The notes below the pieces were generated by a model. It did no database searches. It saw nothing but the letters and a program-made list of their open reading frames with translations, and was not told the DNA's origin. DNA of 64,000 nucleotides from Bolinopsis microptera (lineage: Eukaryota; Ctenophora; Tentaculata; Lobata; Bolinopsidae), in NCBI RefSeq assembly GCF_026151205.1, contig NC_087084.1:5759538-5823537 (forward strand), given 5' to 3'. Every line of letters begins with the position of its first letter. The first letter of the stretch is position 1. The position numbers and the translations under genes are program-made. Of the stretch, positions 34,031 through 48,100 are shown piece by piece.

Positions 34031-37000
34031 GTTTGTGAATTGTGTACAATTAAATTCTCTGTCTTGTCTATGGACATACGTTATTGGAAAATGTAGATTT
34101 CTCTTTTTCTCTACCTTGTGACAAAATTTAATCTCTACAGTACAGCTTAAAGAGCAAGTTTCTGGATCACGCCGTTTATTTTGAATTCTCTTTGCTGTAT
34201 TGCATCATCTATATGTACTATTTGTAAAAGTTTCAAATCAAAAATCAAGTTTGACATGGATTTATTATTTATGTTTCAGCTGTTAAGCCCACTGATTTCG
34301 TGGAACCTACCGAAAATATGGAAACTATAACGGAAGTTATCGCTGCAACAAATGATGTTGAAACAACTAGAAATGACTTAACTGTTATACCAACCACTGC
34401 TGAACCAACCACTGCTGAACCAACCACTGCTGAACCAACCACTGCTGAACCAACCACTGTTGAACCAACCACTGTTGAACCAACCACTGTTGAACCAACC
34501 ACTGTTGAACCAACCACTGTTGAACCAACCACTGTTGAACCAACCACTGTTGAACCAACCACTGTTGAACCAACCACTGTTGAACCAACTACTGATGAAC
34601 CAACCACTGTTGAACCAACCACTGCTGAACCAACCACTGCTGAACCAACCACTGTTGAACCAACCACTGTTGAACCAAACACTGTTGAACCAACCACTGT
34701 TCAATCAACCACTGTTGAACCAACTAGAAATGAATCTACTCTTGAAGGAACAGAGATTGACCCCACTGTTGAACCAACTACTATTGAACCAACCACTATT
34801 GAACCAACTGCTGATGAACCAACTGCTGTAATTGAACCAACCACTGCTGAACCAACCAATGTTGAACCAACCAATGTTGAACCGACTACTGATGAATCAA
34901 CTACTGTTGAACCAACTGAAAATTACTCCACTGAAGCTGAAATTTCATTCCGAATCGTTGATGAAAATAAAAATGACGTCACGAAGGGAGTACAAGGTTT
35001 ACTGCTCTACAACGGTGGGACAGTTTGTGACGACGATTTCAGCATGGATGCAGCATTTGCGATCTGCAAAGAAATGGGATATGTGAGTGCAATCAACTGG
35101 GACAGTGGAAACTATTTTGATGTTCAGGAAGACTTAGTGATAAAACTAGATGATGTAGCTTGCAGTGAACAAAGTTGGTCCTCTTGTTCTTACAGCGAGT
35201 CTAACAACTGTGGACATAGCGAAGATGTGTTTCTCACATGTATAACAGGTAACTTTACTATTCATTCAATTTCTAATTTTTAAATACATAGCATACAATT
35301 AATTTGTGACTGCACTCAAAACTATCATAATCCAATGAAACTTGAAAGGTACAACGTACGTCCGTACCCTTGCTAAACCCATATTAACTAAGCAGGACTA
35401 CATGTGTTACTTTACAAGCTCATAAACAAGTTAATCTAAATCTCTCGAGACCATTGGACGTTTTGTATGTCCATTGCATCGAAGTAGAACTGAAAATGTT
35501 GTATTCAATTCAGATGTTGAACCAACTAGAAATGAATCCACTGATGAACCAACTAGAAATGACTCCACTGTTGAACCAACTGAAAATGACTCCACTGAAG
35601 CTGATATTTCATTTCGAATCGTTGATGAAGATAGCAATGACCTCACGGAGGGAGGACGAGGTTTGTTGCTCTACAAGGGCGGGACAGTTTGTGACGACGA
35701 TTTCAACACGGAAGCAGCATTTGCGATCTGCAAAGAAATGGGATATGTTAGTGCAATCAACTGGGAGAGTGGAAACTATTTTAGTTTTCAAGAAGACCTA
35801 GAAATAAAACTAGATGATGTCGCTTGCAGTGAACAAAGTTGGTCCTCTTGTTCTTACAGTGAATCTCACAACTGTGGCCATAGCGAAGATGTGTTTCTCA
35901 CATGTATAACAGGTAACTTTACTATTCATTCAATTTCTAATTTTTTTCCCTACTCTTGCCGAAGGCAAAAAGATCGTAGGGAATAAGTAATCGGGTTTGG
36001 ATATATGAGGTGGCCCGATGGTCCTACGTTGACGACAAAAGTCTGCTCCTTCGCAATATAGACCACTCCTCTATAATTATGTGTATAAAAGGAACCTATT
36101 TTGCGCGCGCGACGCCAGTTATGTGTTAATTAATTACAGGCATAGCAACCAGTTTTAGGTGCTTGACGACTGTTACACAGGTTGCCATCGGGTTAAAATT
36201 TACTCTAATTCATTAATATAGCATATTAGTCATCTGAGCGGATCAATCATCAATATAAGTATAAATATTTTGTTGAAACAAGCTTAATAAATTACCGAGT
36301 GATAAAATTCAGCAAGTCAAAACAAATTAAATTATTATATCAGCTGATAAACTCGTGGCCGATTATTTAACAGTTGATCGACACTGAATCGTAAAAAGCG
36401 ATTACATATTTAAGAACAAATGCTACTTTACATTTACATTCAAGAAGCAACTAAGATCAAGATTGCGGTATGCTTTTAAAGAATCCTATATAGTATATAG
36501 TCGATGGTGCTTTAGATGTGTCGAGTAAGCATCAAAATGTATTAGTTTATGTTAGATACAAATAATAACTAAGATGAGACAAAATATTTTATTACAGTCA
36601 ATAAAGTTGGCATACGATGTAATAATATGACGTGACATAATACGCAACGTTAACACGAAACAAACCGCGCAAAATATGAAATGATCTACTACCAAACCAC
36701 ATACAGATCGACGGCGACACCTCAGATGCGCGCAGAATTTTACAAGTTCTGCACGCCTAATATAATGAAAATGATTATCACGTGCGCAAAACACCACTCT
36801 GGGATACAATAAAGTAGAACATTGTAGGCAGTAGGGAAATTTGATCGTGCGTGGTGTTACCGCGGCGAAATTCTTGTTAAATACATAGCATACAATTAAT
36901 TTGTGACTGCACTCAAAACTATCATAATCCGATGCAAAACTTGAAAGGTACAATTGTACGTCCGTACCCTTGCTAAACCCATATTAACTAAGCAGGACTA

Positions 37001-40000
37001 CAAGTATTACTTTACAAGCTTATTAAACAAGTTAATCTAAATCTCTCGAGAACATTGGACGTTTTGTATGTCCATTGCATCGAAGTAGAACTGAAAATGT
37101 TGTATTCAATTCAGATGATGAACCAACTAGAAATGGATCCACTGATGAACCAACTAGAAATGACTCCACTGTTGAACCAACTGAAAATGACTCCACTGAA
37201 GCTGATATTTCATTCCGAATCGTTGATGAAGATAGCAATGACCTCACGGAGGAAGGACGAGGTTTGTTGCTCTACAAGGACGGGACAGTTTGTGACGACG
37301 ATTTCAACACGGAAGCAGCATTTGCGATCTGCAAAGAAATGGGATATGTTAGTGCAATCAACTGGGAGAGTGGAAACTATTTTAGTTTTCAAGAAGACCT
37401 AGAAATAAAACTAGATAATGTAGCTTGCAGTGAACAAAGTTGGTCCTCTTGTTCTTACAGTGAATCTCACAACTGTGGCCATAGCGAAGATGTGTTTCTT
37501 ACATGTACAGGTAACTTTTCCATGTATTGACAAAATTATAATACCACTTACCTTGCCATTATGATAGCTAATTGCAAATATATATTATATATATATACAT
37601 ATATATTATATCGGGGCACTGATGATTGGTATTGTTTTATACATATTATCATGAAACGGATCGTTTGCCCGCCAATTTGATTTGTTTCGATTGTTCGAAT
37701 TATAATGCTCCTGCTTAACTGCAGTCGAGCACTCTCTTTGGGAAACCAAGGAACAACTATTTATTATATATATAATTATATAGCAAACACAAGATAATAG
37801 GAAATAAATCATAAAATCGAGTGGCAAAGTAGTCTCGACTCACCCATAGCTTCTCCATAAACGTCATGAGCTTTGTACACTAAATCGTTGAAATTACTTA
37901 AACACACTATATAACACTACTATATAAAATGTACCTTTACAGTCATCCTCAAATTATTTGTTATATATAACAAATAATTTGAGGATGACTGTAAAGGTAC
38001 ATCTTACCGACATTTGAAGTCAAGGCGTTGTTTTACTGACAGTTGTGGCTGACTGACAATTATATATATATATTTGAGCCATACTGATGAGTCCTAATAG
38101 GACGAAACACTGTGTATATGGATATATATATATAATTTTAATACTTTCAACACTACTATATAACAAATAATTTGAGAATTGATGTAAATAAACGATGCAA
38201 AGACTTTCGAAGATCTAATCACAACCGCTTTCTTTTATTGTGTAGAAGTCCAGCCATGAAATATATATATACTAGAAACCCGCTAGTCGAAAGCTTTGTT
38301 CGAGGAAATTTTAAAAATCAGTTATGTTTTAATTTCTCTTCATCATATAGCTCTGTTATACTGTAGACATAATGGAATTTATCTAACAATGGCGACAGCG
38401 TTGTTAGTATTCGGATTCCCAAAACGATACTTTTTACCGCATCAAAAAATACCAATCACAACCAAAGTTATGAATATAAGTCATAGCGTGAGCGTAAATG
38501 TGAGCTAGTTTTGAAATTATGACGTAGCATACAGCATAATATATAACAACGCGCGTTGTTAAGATGTTCTTGCTCGCGCACGTGCATTTTTATCGTTGCT
38601 ACGCAACAGCGCAGTAAACCTTTGCTAAAATAACGCCATTATTCTAACGATTATTTAACCTCACTTCCGACGTTAATTATAAAAAATCTAAAGCCTAAAT
38701 CAAAATTCTAAGAATGCTATAGCCTATTCCTATCCTTTTTCTACAACCCTGCTAAAAATGGCGAGGTTTCAACTCCATTTGCGAGCTGGGTTTGGCATCA
38801 CCAGAGGGTCATTTTGAGGTCGATTTTCGGTGTTTTTTCTTCTATGTCCCCGTTGCCGGGGAAATTTCGTCAAGTTTAAATTATAGTATAGATATATATT
38901 TCGTTGCTGTACTCCTACACATTAAAAGTCGGTGTTGATTAGATCTTCGAAAGTCTTCGCATCATTTATTAAACATCGTCATATATATATACTAGAAAAC
39001 CCGTGGTCACAGGGAGAAAGCTAATAGTATTTTTTGTTAGGAAGTTTAAATCGCGTCAAAAAATATTCAGCACAAATGAAGATACAGCCAATTAAAATGT
39101 TGCTCGTACTAGACTAAACACAGCGTAATATCAACAAAACCTATCGTTAAAAAAATCATTGCACGTGCACGTGCGTGTAATAACCCTCGTTACCATGGTT
39201 GCTATGCAACTTCCTATTTCTCGTCGGATTTGCACGTGGGCGGTCGTACATACAGACAACAAAAAGAATTTTCTGAATTGTAATAGAGATATATATATAT
39301 TGTTAGTCAGCCACAACTGTCAGTAAAACAACGCCTTGACTTAAAATGTCGGTAAAATATACCTTTACAGTCATCCTGATATAAAGACAAGTTAGCAAAT
39401 TTATTAAAAATATCAATCATTCAATCAATCAAATAAATTGAAATTAAAAATTTAGAAACTTACGTAACTCAGCAATTCAAATAACTGATGGGTGAAAATT
39501 CTAAATGAGTGGTAGAGGTGAGGAAATAAAATATGCAAGAAAAAAAATCATCTTTCTTCTCTAACACTCATCCCTCCAAAGCAAAGTATTTTAACGTTTT
39601 AAGCTGGTTTTACCAAAAGTTCTCCCTTTGTTTACATATACTTAGTCTATCCTGGGCGCATTGCTCAAAATTCACTACTATACGTCAACTTTCTCTATAA
39701 TAGAAACATTAATGTCCTTACTTAAAGTACTGGTAAACAACTTAGTGGTGGTACGGTCAAGATTGTGCAAAATCTCATTATCTATAAAATGGCAGGACAG
39801 TTCGCAAGTCCTTCTTTGGGTTTTAATGTGAGATTTATGGTTCCTAAATCTAACCTTTAGAAAGTCTAAAGTGCATCCTATATAACTTAACTTACAATTA
39901 ATATCATTAACTATGTATAGAAAATTTTTGGTATCACAGTCCAATCACAGTCCAATATATATATTGTCAACACCGACTTTTAATGTGTAGGAGTACAGCA

Positions 40001-42110
40001 ACGAAATATATATATATACATATACATGTATATATATAGTAAGTTTTCAGTCTTTTAAGTAGACTTATCTAGGATGGTCTTTAGGATGTTCTTAGTAACT
40101 ACTTTGGATTTGTGTAAAGTTTGATAATAATATATATATTTGATAATAATATATATATATATATGCTCGCCTAGTTTACTAAGCTTGAGCACTCTGGGAA
40201 TGAATAGATCTACCACTTAGAAAAACAGCAATTTGTTGTTTTCTTGAAAGCTGAAAGGTGTACACTGTACATAATTACCCTTTATGAACACATGTTATAT
40301 AATAGTCAGTGCTTTAATGTGACAATATTCTTTGGGGTTATGATGGATCGAGGGCTGTCAACTATAGCATGACGTATCACACAGTTTTTGTTGTATTAGA
40401 ATTTTGAATTGATGCCATATATTAAAAGGACATACACCAAAACATTTTTTGCCAGGATTCGAGATTTGACTTCATATTATGAAAATATAAATAAAAACAA
40501 TAAGATTTGATACACTGAAAATTTTTTTAGAGAGTACACACTAAAATACCGATAATTTAGTAATTTTAAAAGTTTGGCTGTTTTTTTGCTGACCATTATT
40601 TACAATCCGTACAAGAAGCCTTCCAAAGGATTAAATAATTGAACAATAAATGACGAAGTTACAGAGAGAAGCAAAATTGAAATTTTTGCCAACTGTTAAA
40701 GTTGTACATTTTACCAATAATCGACGTCATAAGATATCGCTTCAAAAATTCTTGTGAGTGTAGCCACGATGATCATATCCAAATTTTTGGAACATGATTT
40801 CTCTCAATTTTGAGTTTCACTTTCAAGGTATGAAATCTGACAAAGGTCTTAGTAAAATTCATATCTCAAATAGTATCAGTTTTTTCGAAATAATTTTTAC
40901 AGAATCGTAATCAGCTTGACGAAACAAAACTTCTAGTTCCAAATTTATAATACTTAAAGACACAAAATTTGTAAACAAATTTGTACAACTTGTACAAAAT
41001 TTATACAAGGGGGGAGGGACCCTTGTATTCGAACTAGAAAATTATTTATGACCATTTTTCTTCTAAAATCATCTATTTGTTACTAAAAGTTTCGTCTTAT
41101 TATCGGTATTTTATTTTTAGTGACAGACTTTACCAAATGTTAAAAAATTTCCAAAAAAAATGTTTTTGAAAGTGCGTACTCTCAAAAAATTTGTTCAATG
41201 TATCAAATCTTATTGATTTTATCTATATTTTCATAATATGAACTCAAATCCTGAATCCCGGCAAAAAAGGATTTGGTGTATGTCCCCTTAAGCCTTAAGG
41301 TATATTAAAAGTTAAGCTTTTACTTTGTAGAAAACAAACTAAACAAATGAACCATTTTAAGCTGGATCTGTATTCAAACTGGTAGACGAAGATGGTAGCG
41401 AAGTAAGGGCGGGAGAACAAGGACTATTACTGTTCATGGAAGGAACAGTGTGCGATGATGGCTTTGATTTCAACGCTGCTAATGCGATCTGCAAAGAGAT
41501 GGGATACGAAAGTTCTCAGAGCTGGAACAGTGGATTAGTATACGATAATATGCAGAACAGTCTTGACACAAACTTAGATGATGTCGACTGCCGTGAAGAA
41601 GTGTGGTCCTCTTGTAGTTACGTGACATCAGAGGAAAACTGTGGTCACGAAGAAGATGTTTTCATTACATGCATAGGTAAAATATCTTTATTTCCTAGTT
41701 TTAAGTTTACCAATAAATAATTATTACCTATTAAATTCGCGTTTTTGACACCACTTGGGGATCCAAATTTTGGGCTCTAAAACTCTTATTTCTTGGCCAA
41801 TTTTTAATTATTTCATGCTGATTTGGATGCAATTAAAGCATTTGACCCAGTCAACAACGTTCCAGTTGAATATCTTTTACGGTTTTTGCGGAAAGTCTCG
41901 TTAAAGTTGATACCGTGGTGTCAGTAAAATGGTACGGAACCCTCCATATTATATATCGTCTCGCTTTATATATAGTAAGATATATACAAGAAAAACAACG
42001 ATTCTGCAAACTTACAGTTTCATGCAAACGCAATCATCAGTGTCAGAATAACTTACTATTACTAAATCCATATATTGTCCTAACACGCTCCTTCATAAAA
42101 TTAACTGAAC

Positions 42111-42141
<31 letters not shown>

Positions 42142-45100
42142 AAAATCAAAACAAAACGAAACGAAAAACAAAATAAAATATTCCTAATAGAAGCATTTCT
42201 TGATCATAAATTTGTTGGTGTGCCTACATTTGCTAATAAATTCTTTTCTCACATTTAATAGATTGTCGTCTTTATTTAAAATAATATAAAGTTTTTCAGT
42301 AAGGCAGAGATGACAATCTTTTGTACCCCCCCACCCCCCCCCCCCCACCCCCCCCCCCCTTGTACGGATGAGCATGTTGGATTATTTTCCAAAATATTTT
42401 ATACGGGGTTTGTTTATCTTTCAACTCCCATATTTTCTTAAATAGCTCCGTCTGGTTTCGTAGCTTACTGAGTTTGAAAGAGCTTGTGTGTGTACTGAAG
42501 CGGGTCTTAAAAGTGTTTTCAGTTAGCCCAATATATTTGTGCTCTTTCTTTTCCTTTTCTACTGCAATCGTTGCTTCATATATCACTACGGGGCTTCCAG
42601 GCACTGTCCTTTTAGTAGGCACATTTCCGGCTTCCTGCAATTGCACATTTTCGCCTTTATTGTAGGTTTTTTCTGAGCTTGGTGTCTGGTGATCACTAAG
42701 ATGGATCCTATGTTGGGTAGGCAGCTGTACGATAGCTTGATTTTGTTTCTGTTGAACAGCTCGTGGAATTTTGTCCTCTGGGGAAGTGTTTGTCTAGTAA
42801 TGTTTGTTGTTACATTCGAGCAGTAAAGGGGGTTGAACCATACGACATTCCTGGATCTCTTCCTGTTGGCTCATGGCAAGGCTGGTATCTGTAAACTATA
42901 GTTGGTGGTCGTGGCCGCTATCGTTAAGAGCTGTTCCGTAAACCCCTTTCGCTTTGTCAAACTCTTCTTTATTGCAGGAGATGTCCGATAGTCGCCGGTT
43001 TATCATTTTGGGGAGATTGTTTATGATGGTTGGTGGGTGGTTTGCAAAAATTAATACAGACTTAAAGCAAAAAATGCCGAAATTTTGACATTTTTTTGAA
43101 TTTTTACCCGGGGAAATCTTGGGTTCTCTTTGCTACAAAAAAACGCCCAAAACGGTATGAAAATTTGGAATTTTAATGGTTTTGAATCAGAATGCCTTCG
43201 AGTGTTCATTTTAATGTCCGTTAATAATTATGTCTGTTCAAAATTATGTCATGTCAAATAACGTCCGATAAGGTAAATTTTTTAACAGGAATGATGAACT
43301 CAAAGTCAATGGTATCCGGAACTGACGAAACAACAACAACAACACAAGAAAGTGACATGTTGGACAGTTTGACGCAACCAGGTATGTTTTGCTATCAACA
43401 AATTTACCCATGAAAGTTTCCGAAACTTTAAGTTTCGGTCGGCGCCTTTTGAAAATTTCCGGGATCAGTTTGATGGACTAACATTTTGTCCGGAGTTGGC
43501 TAATCTGGTCATTGGCGTTTCGCTGTATGAGTGTATGAAGTAATAAGCAAGCAAACAAATACCTTAAGCTTCTTTCAACACATGTGTGATGTGTAATTTG
43601 TATCAGCACGGGCTGTTATAAGTGTATATATAAAGATATAAAGATATAAGGAGTATAAACTACACCATGTGCGGTATGAAACCGCTATAAACCAATATCC
43701 TGAAAACCTGTATTGTTTTCAAATATAATCATTGTTTCCCTCAGAAATGTTATCTTCTCCTGCTGGTACCTCAATTGGATACTCTGGGGATAAAATGATC
43801 CTATTTTGTGAAGCCAGTTTCTTTCCAAATATTCCAATGACTATTGAATGGAAGGTGGCACGTGGTAACAGTTTTGCTGAAGCAGGTATGCGGAGTGATT
43901 CGGCTTTTAAAAATTAACATAGATAGTGAAACAAGTACGAATTACAAATATATATATACAAATTATCATTAACAAATTATCATTTTTGATCAATAAGAAT
44001 CATTATTTTTCATACATAATATTTTGTTACCAAAACCCGAATAAGTGGACTGTCACCAGTGCCTTTTTTCTAAACAAAATTTAACATGATGTCAATTGAG
44101 TCCTACAAAAAAAATTAGTCCTATACCGAAAAAAAACAAACATTAAAAAATCATTTATTTTTGTTTGGCAAAAGGAGACATTGACGACGGTCCAGTTTTT
44201 GGTAAAACACTAATTAAACACCAGGCACTTGTTATGTTTTTGACTCCTACAATTTTTAACTGCGGCAGTGAAATCCCGGCCGAAGGCCGGGTTATACTAG
44301 TATTATATATATGTATATGATTGTACCTTAGGGCAAATAAATTTGGGTCACAATAAATTTGGTTACCATAATTTTGGTTACCATAATTTTAGTCACAAAT
44401 TTCGCAAATTTTTTGTCTGCAACAATTTTAGTCACATTTTTCGACTTTTCGAGACCATTTTCCATTCCATTTACCTTAAGAACGGCAAAGTTAGTCTACA
44501 CCGTCTGAGCATTACAGATTAAGCTGCAATGCATTACTCACGAATTTCAATAACATCGGATCCAGAGTTTGTGACTCTGTATCACTAAGTTCTTCAGTAC
44601 ACTGTTCAGTGTTCAGTTTCTTTTTCACCCTTTTTCGACTTGACCATTTCTGTCGGTACGACGTAGTTTATGTCGATATGATTCAATTAAATTGAATGGA
44701 AATCACCTAACATAAAGCATTTTCTTAACTTCTGTCCATGACTTCGCGTCACCAAAATGTAAACCAAAATCGGACTTATGCTATTCTGATTCTTTGACTT
44801 TTTCTTTTACGTTTCCTTACTAAAGTTTTAAATTATAAACTATGATCATATATATAGACACGGTACGCAAACGTATCTATAATATATTTCAGGCTGTTAT
44901 ACAAGCTACGAGCAGAATGTTGGTCTGTTTCCTGATTCCCAGTTATTATTACAGAGGGAGTTCAGGAGTTTTGAGAGTTGTCAGGAATGGTGTGATGATA
45001 CTCCCCGCTGTAAAGGAGTAACCGTGAGTCCCGAGAATTGGGCTACCCGAGAGTGCTTTCTAGTGGGCACTACGCACATAACCGCAAGGAGTGGATGGAC

Positions 45101-48100
45101 TGCGAGTTCTCTAACTGATTGTGACCAGGGTAAATTACACAACGCATTTTTCCTTTTTAAGCTCTAGCGCTTTTTATCGTGCATGGTTTTCCGTAGGCCT
45201 CAGTGCCTGAAAGTGGTGCCTCAAGGGCCTTAAAGTGGTGCCTCAAGGGCCTCAGTGCCTCAATGCGTCACAAAGTTATCTGGATCTTGTATGATCCAAG
45301 TACAACAGTCCTGGACATCTCACTATCCCAATATACCTTTAAAACAGGATTTACAAAATGAACCACATACAATTTGACTTTTTTTGAAAAATCATCACCG
45401 CCTGCCTCATTAGCAAAATTTAGCAAAATTTAGCAAATTTTGCTGTCCACTTTTGTCCGTCTGGCAATGTCCTGTCCTGTCCTTTTTGGATTCTATCTGA
45501 CAAGCGGACATAGACGGACGTGATCTATCAATTCAAAAATGAGCACCCGTCTGAACAGATTAAGCTGCAGATTACAGATTAAGCTGCAATGCATTACTCA
45601 GGAATTTCAATAACATCAGATCCAGAGTCTGTGACTCTGTGTCACTAAGTTCTTCAGTACGCTGTTCGGTTCCTTTTTCACCCTTTTTTGACTTTACCAT
45701 TTCTGTTGGTACGACCTAGTTTATGTCGATATGATCCTTCAGCCGTTTCAACAGACCATGCATTGGGATGGATCGATTAAAAATGTAATGTCCAAGAGGA
45801 GCTCTAACCCTTTAAGTGCTATAGGAATTTGGTACGGTTTTGTACAGTAGGAACGGTGATGTCATTATATTAATTATAAAGCCCTATAAACAATGTAGGA
45901 AATGTAAGCTTAATAATATTCAATAGTCATGTCATATATGCTCTACTGAAATTTTGGTCTCCTTTAAAATTAGTCGTCGAAAAATTTAGTCTCATGAAAT
46001 TTGGTTTACTCCAATTTTCGTCAAAAGTTTGACTAAATTTATGGTAGACTAAATTTGTCGTTCTTAAGGTAAGTAAGAAAAAGCCGAAATAACGTCTTAT
46101 TTGAAGATTGGATAACTTATGCTCTTGTCTTGACATAGCCGACAATACTTTTTAAAACAGTTTCAAAACAGTTTCACTTTCGTGTGAATGACCTCCTTAA
46201 AATGATCAAATTCAGCTACCAATGAAAGCTGAAAGGTGTACTTTACCCTTAATGAACACATATTATATATTATAAGATTGTGAGCAAGAAATAGCCTAAA
46301 TACAATCATATTTGAAAAGTGATTCACCTATGCTCCTGGCATAACAGAATTATCAAATACTTTAATAATCAGTTTTAATGTAAATTGTACATCCAAAAAT
46401 AAAATAATCTTAATCAAATTCTTAATTCTCATCAATGATAGCTGAAAAGTGCACTTCAATTTATGTTCTTATTATTTTTAAAATGACGCGACTGTTTCAA
46501 TTCAAATTCAATATATGTCCCTGTAGGACAGCCACCTCATAAAAACAAATTTTAATGGAAGCGATGATAACAGAACATTTTTATCTTTTCGTCCAATGTA
46601 CCCAAAGAAAAATATATTACTCAAGAAGCCCACCATTCAAAATACAAGAATTTTGAAATCCAAATATTTTACTTACTACTAGGTGTAAGCTAAATATTTG
46701 TTAAGATTTCCGAAAATTTACTGGAAATTATTTCTATCTTGCTCATATTGCTATTTTACCTGGGGACCTCAATACCTCATGCTTTTTCTGTTCATAAACA
46801 GATTAAATCGATCATAAACCGATTGAAGCTGCGGCGGAATGACACTAGGCTGAGCGCCGCCCAGCGACTATTTTCAAGCAAGTTAAGGAACTCTTTTCAG
46901 ATGAAGAACTATTTGGATTCAGAATCGTTGATAAAGATGGCAATGACCTGACGGCGGGAGGACGAGGTTTGTTGCTCTATAAGGGTGGTACAGTTTGTGA
47001 CGACAGTTTCAACGATTATGCAGCATTTGCGATCTGCAAAGAAATGGGATATGATAGTGCAATAGCCTGGGAAAGTGGAAACTATTTTGATGTTCAGGAA
47101 GACTTACTGATAAAACTAGATGATGTCAGTTGCAGTGAACAAAGTTGGTCCTCTTGTTCTTACACCGAGACTAACAACTGCGACCATAGCGAGGATGTCG
47201 TTCTCACATGTTCAGGTAACTTTTCTCACCTTGCTAACCCAATTATGGTCATTACTTATGCAGCTGCATATGCAGTAATGGGAGAGAGCGCGAGCCCCGT
47301 AACTCTTACCGTTTTCTTGATTAAGCTGCTCAAGCCATTTTATGTAACATTTGTGGTACAAAACCACCAATTAAACCACTTACCACCGACCGATATAAAA
47401 AAACCTTTACCTTTTAAATTTGTCAGAGTTTTGTCGGCACTTTACCGAAAAAATCAGCCCCGTAACTCTTACCGTTTTCTTGATTAAGCCGCTCGGAAAT
47501 TACACACGCACACACAGAAAACACACAGAAAACACACATTCACTCTGAGATTATTGTTTAAGATTATCCACGAGAAAGAATTGATAATGAGATACTATTG
47601 GATAATGGATATGTGAGGGCACTCCGAATAGAATTGCTCACCTAATGCGGGTTTTGAATTAGCGGGTAATTACTCCTACCCTTTTTAACTGCGGCAGTGA
47701 AATCCCGGCCGAAGGCCGGGTTACACTAGTAGTATTATATAGAGGGGAAAAAGGTATAGTGAGTATAATGGCGGCGGTCGTGCTTGCCAGCACTGTGATA
47801 TAGATATATCTTTTGGTATATATACCAAAAGTAATTTTAATCTATTTTCAGGAACTCATGATTTTAAACTTGTTGACAACGAAGGAGAGGAAGTTACGGT
47901 TGGGGAACGTGGCTTGCTATTGCATAACGAAGGAACAGTTTGTGGGGACGATGAGTTTAATGCCAACGCTGCAAATACGATATGCAGAAAAATGGGGCAT
48001 TCAGTTGCTAAGAATTGGGGATTTGGAAATCAATCTGAATTTCAGAGTAACTTGACTATAAATTTAGCCGGTGTGAATTGTATTGTCGACGGTTCCTGGT

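Noticed and set aside
34269-34704. Antisense and off-frame open frames over the EPTTV repeat
   Set aside because: Repeat artefacts. The plus frame joined to the signal peptide and SRCR1 is supported by splice phase and domain content.
42184-42375. Gly-rich minus-strand frame near 42.3 kb
   Set aside because: The Gly run is the complement of a poly-C tract; only the upstream GIY-YIG part is real and it is decayed.
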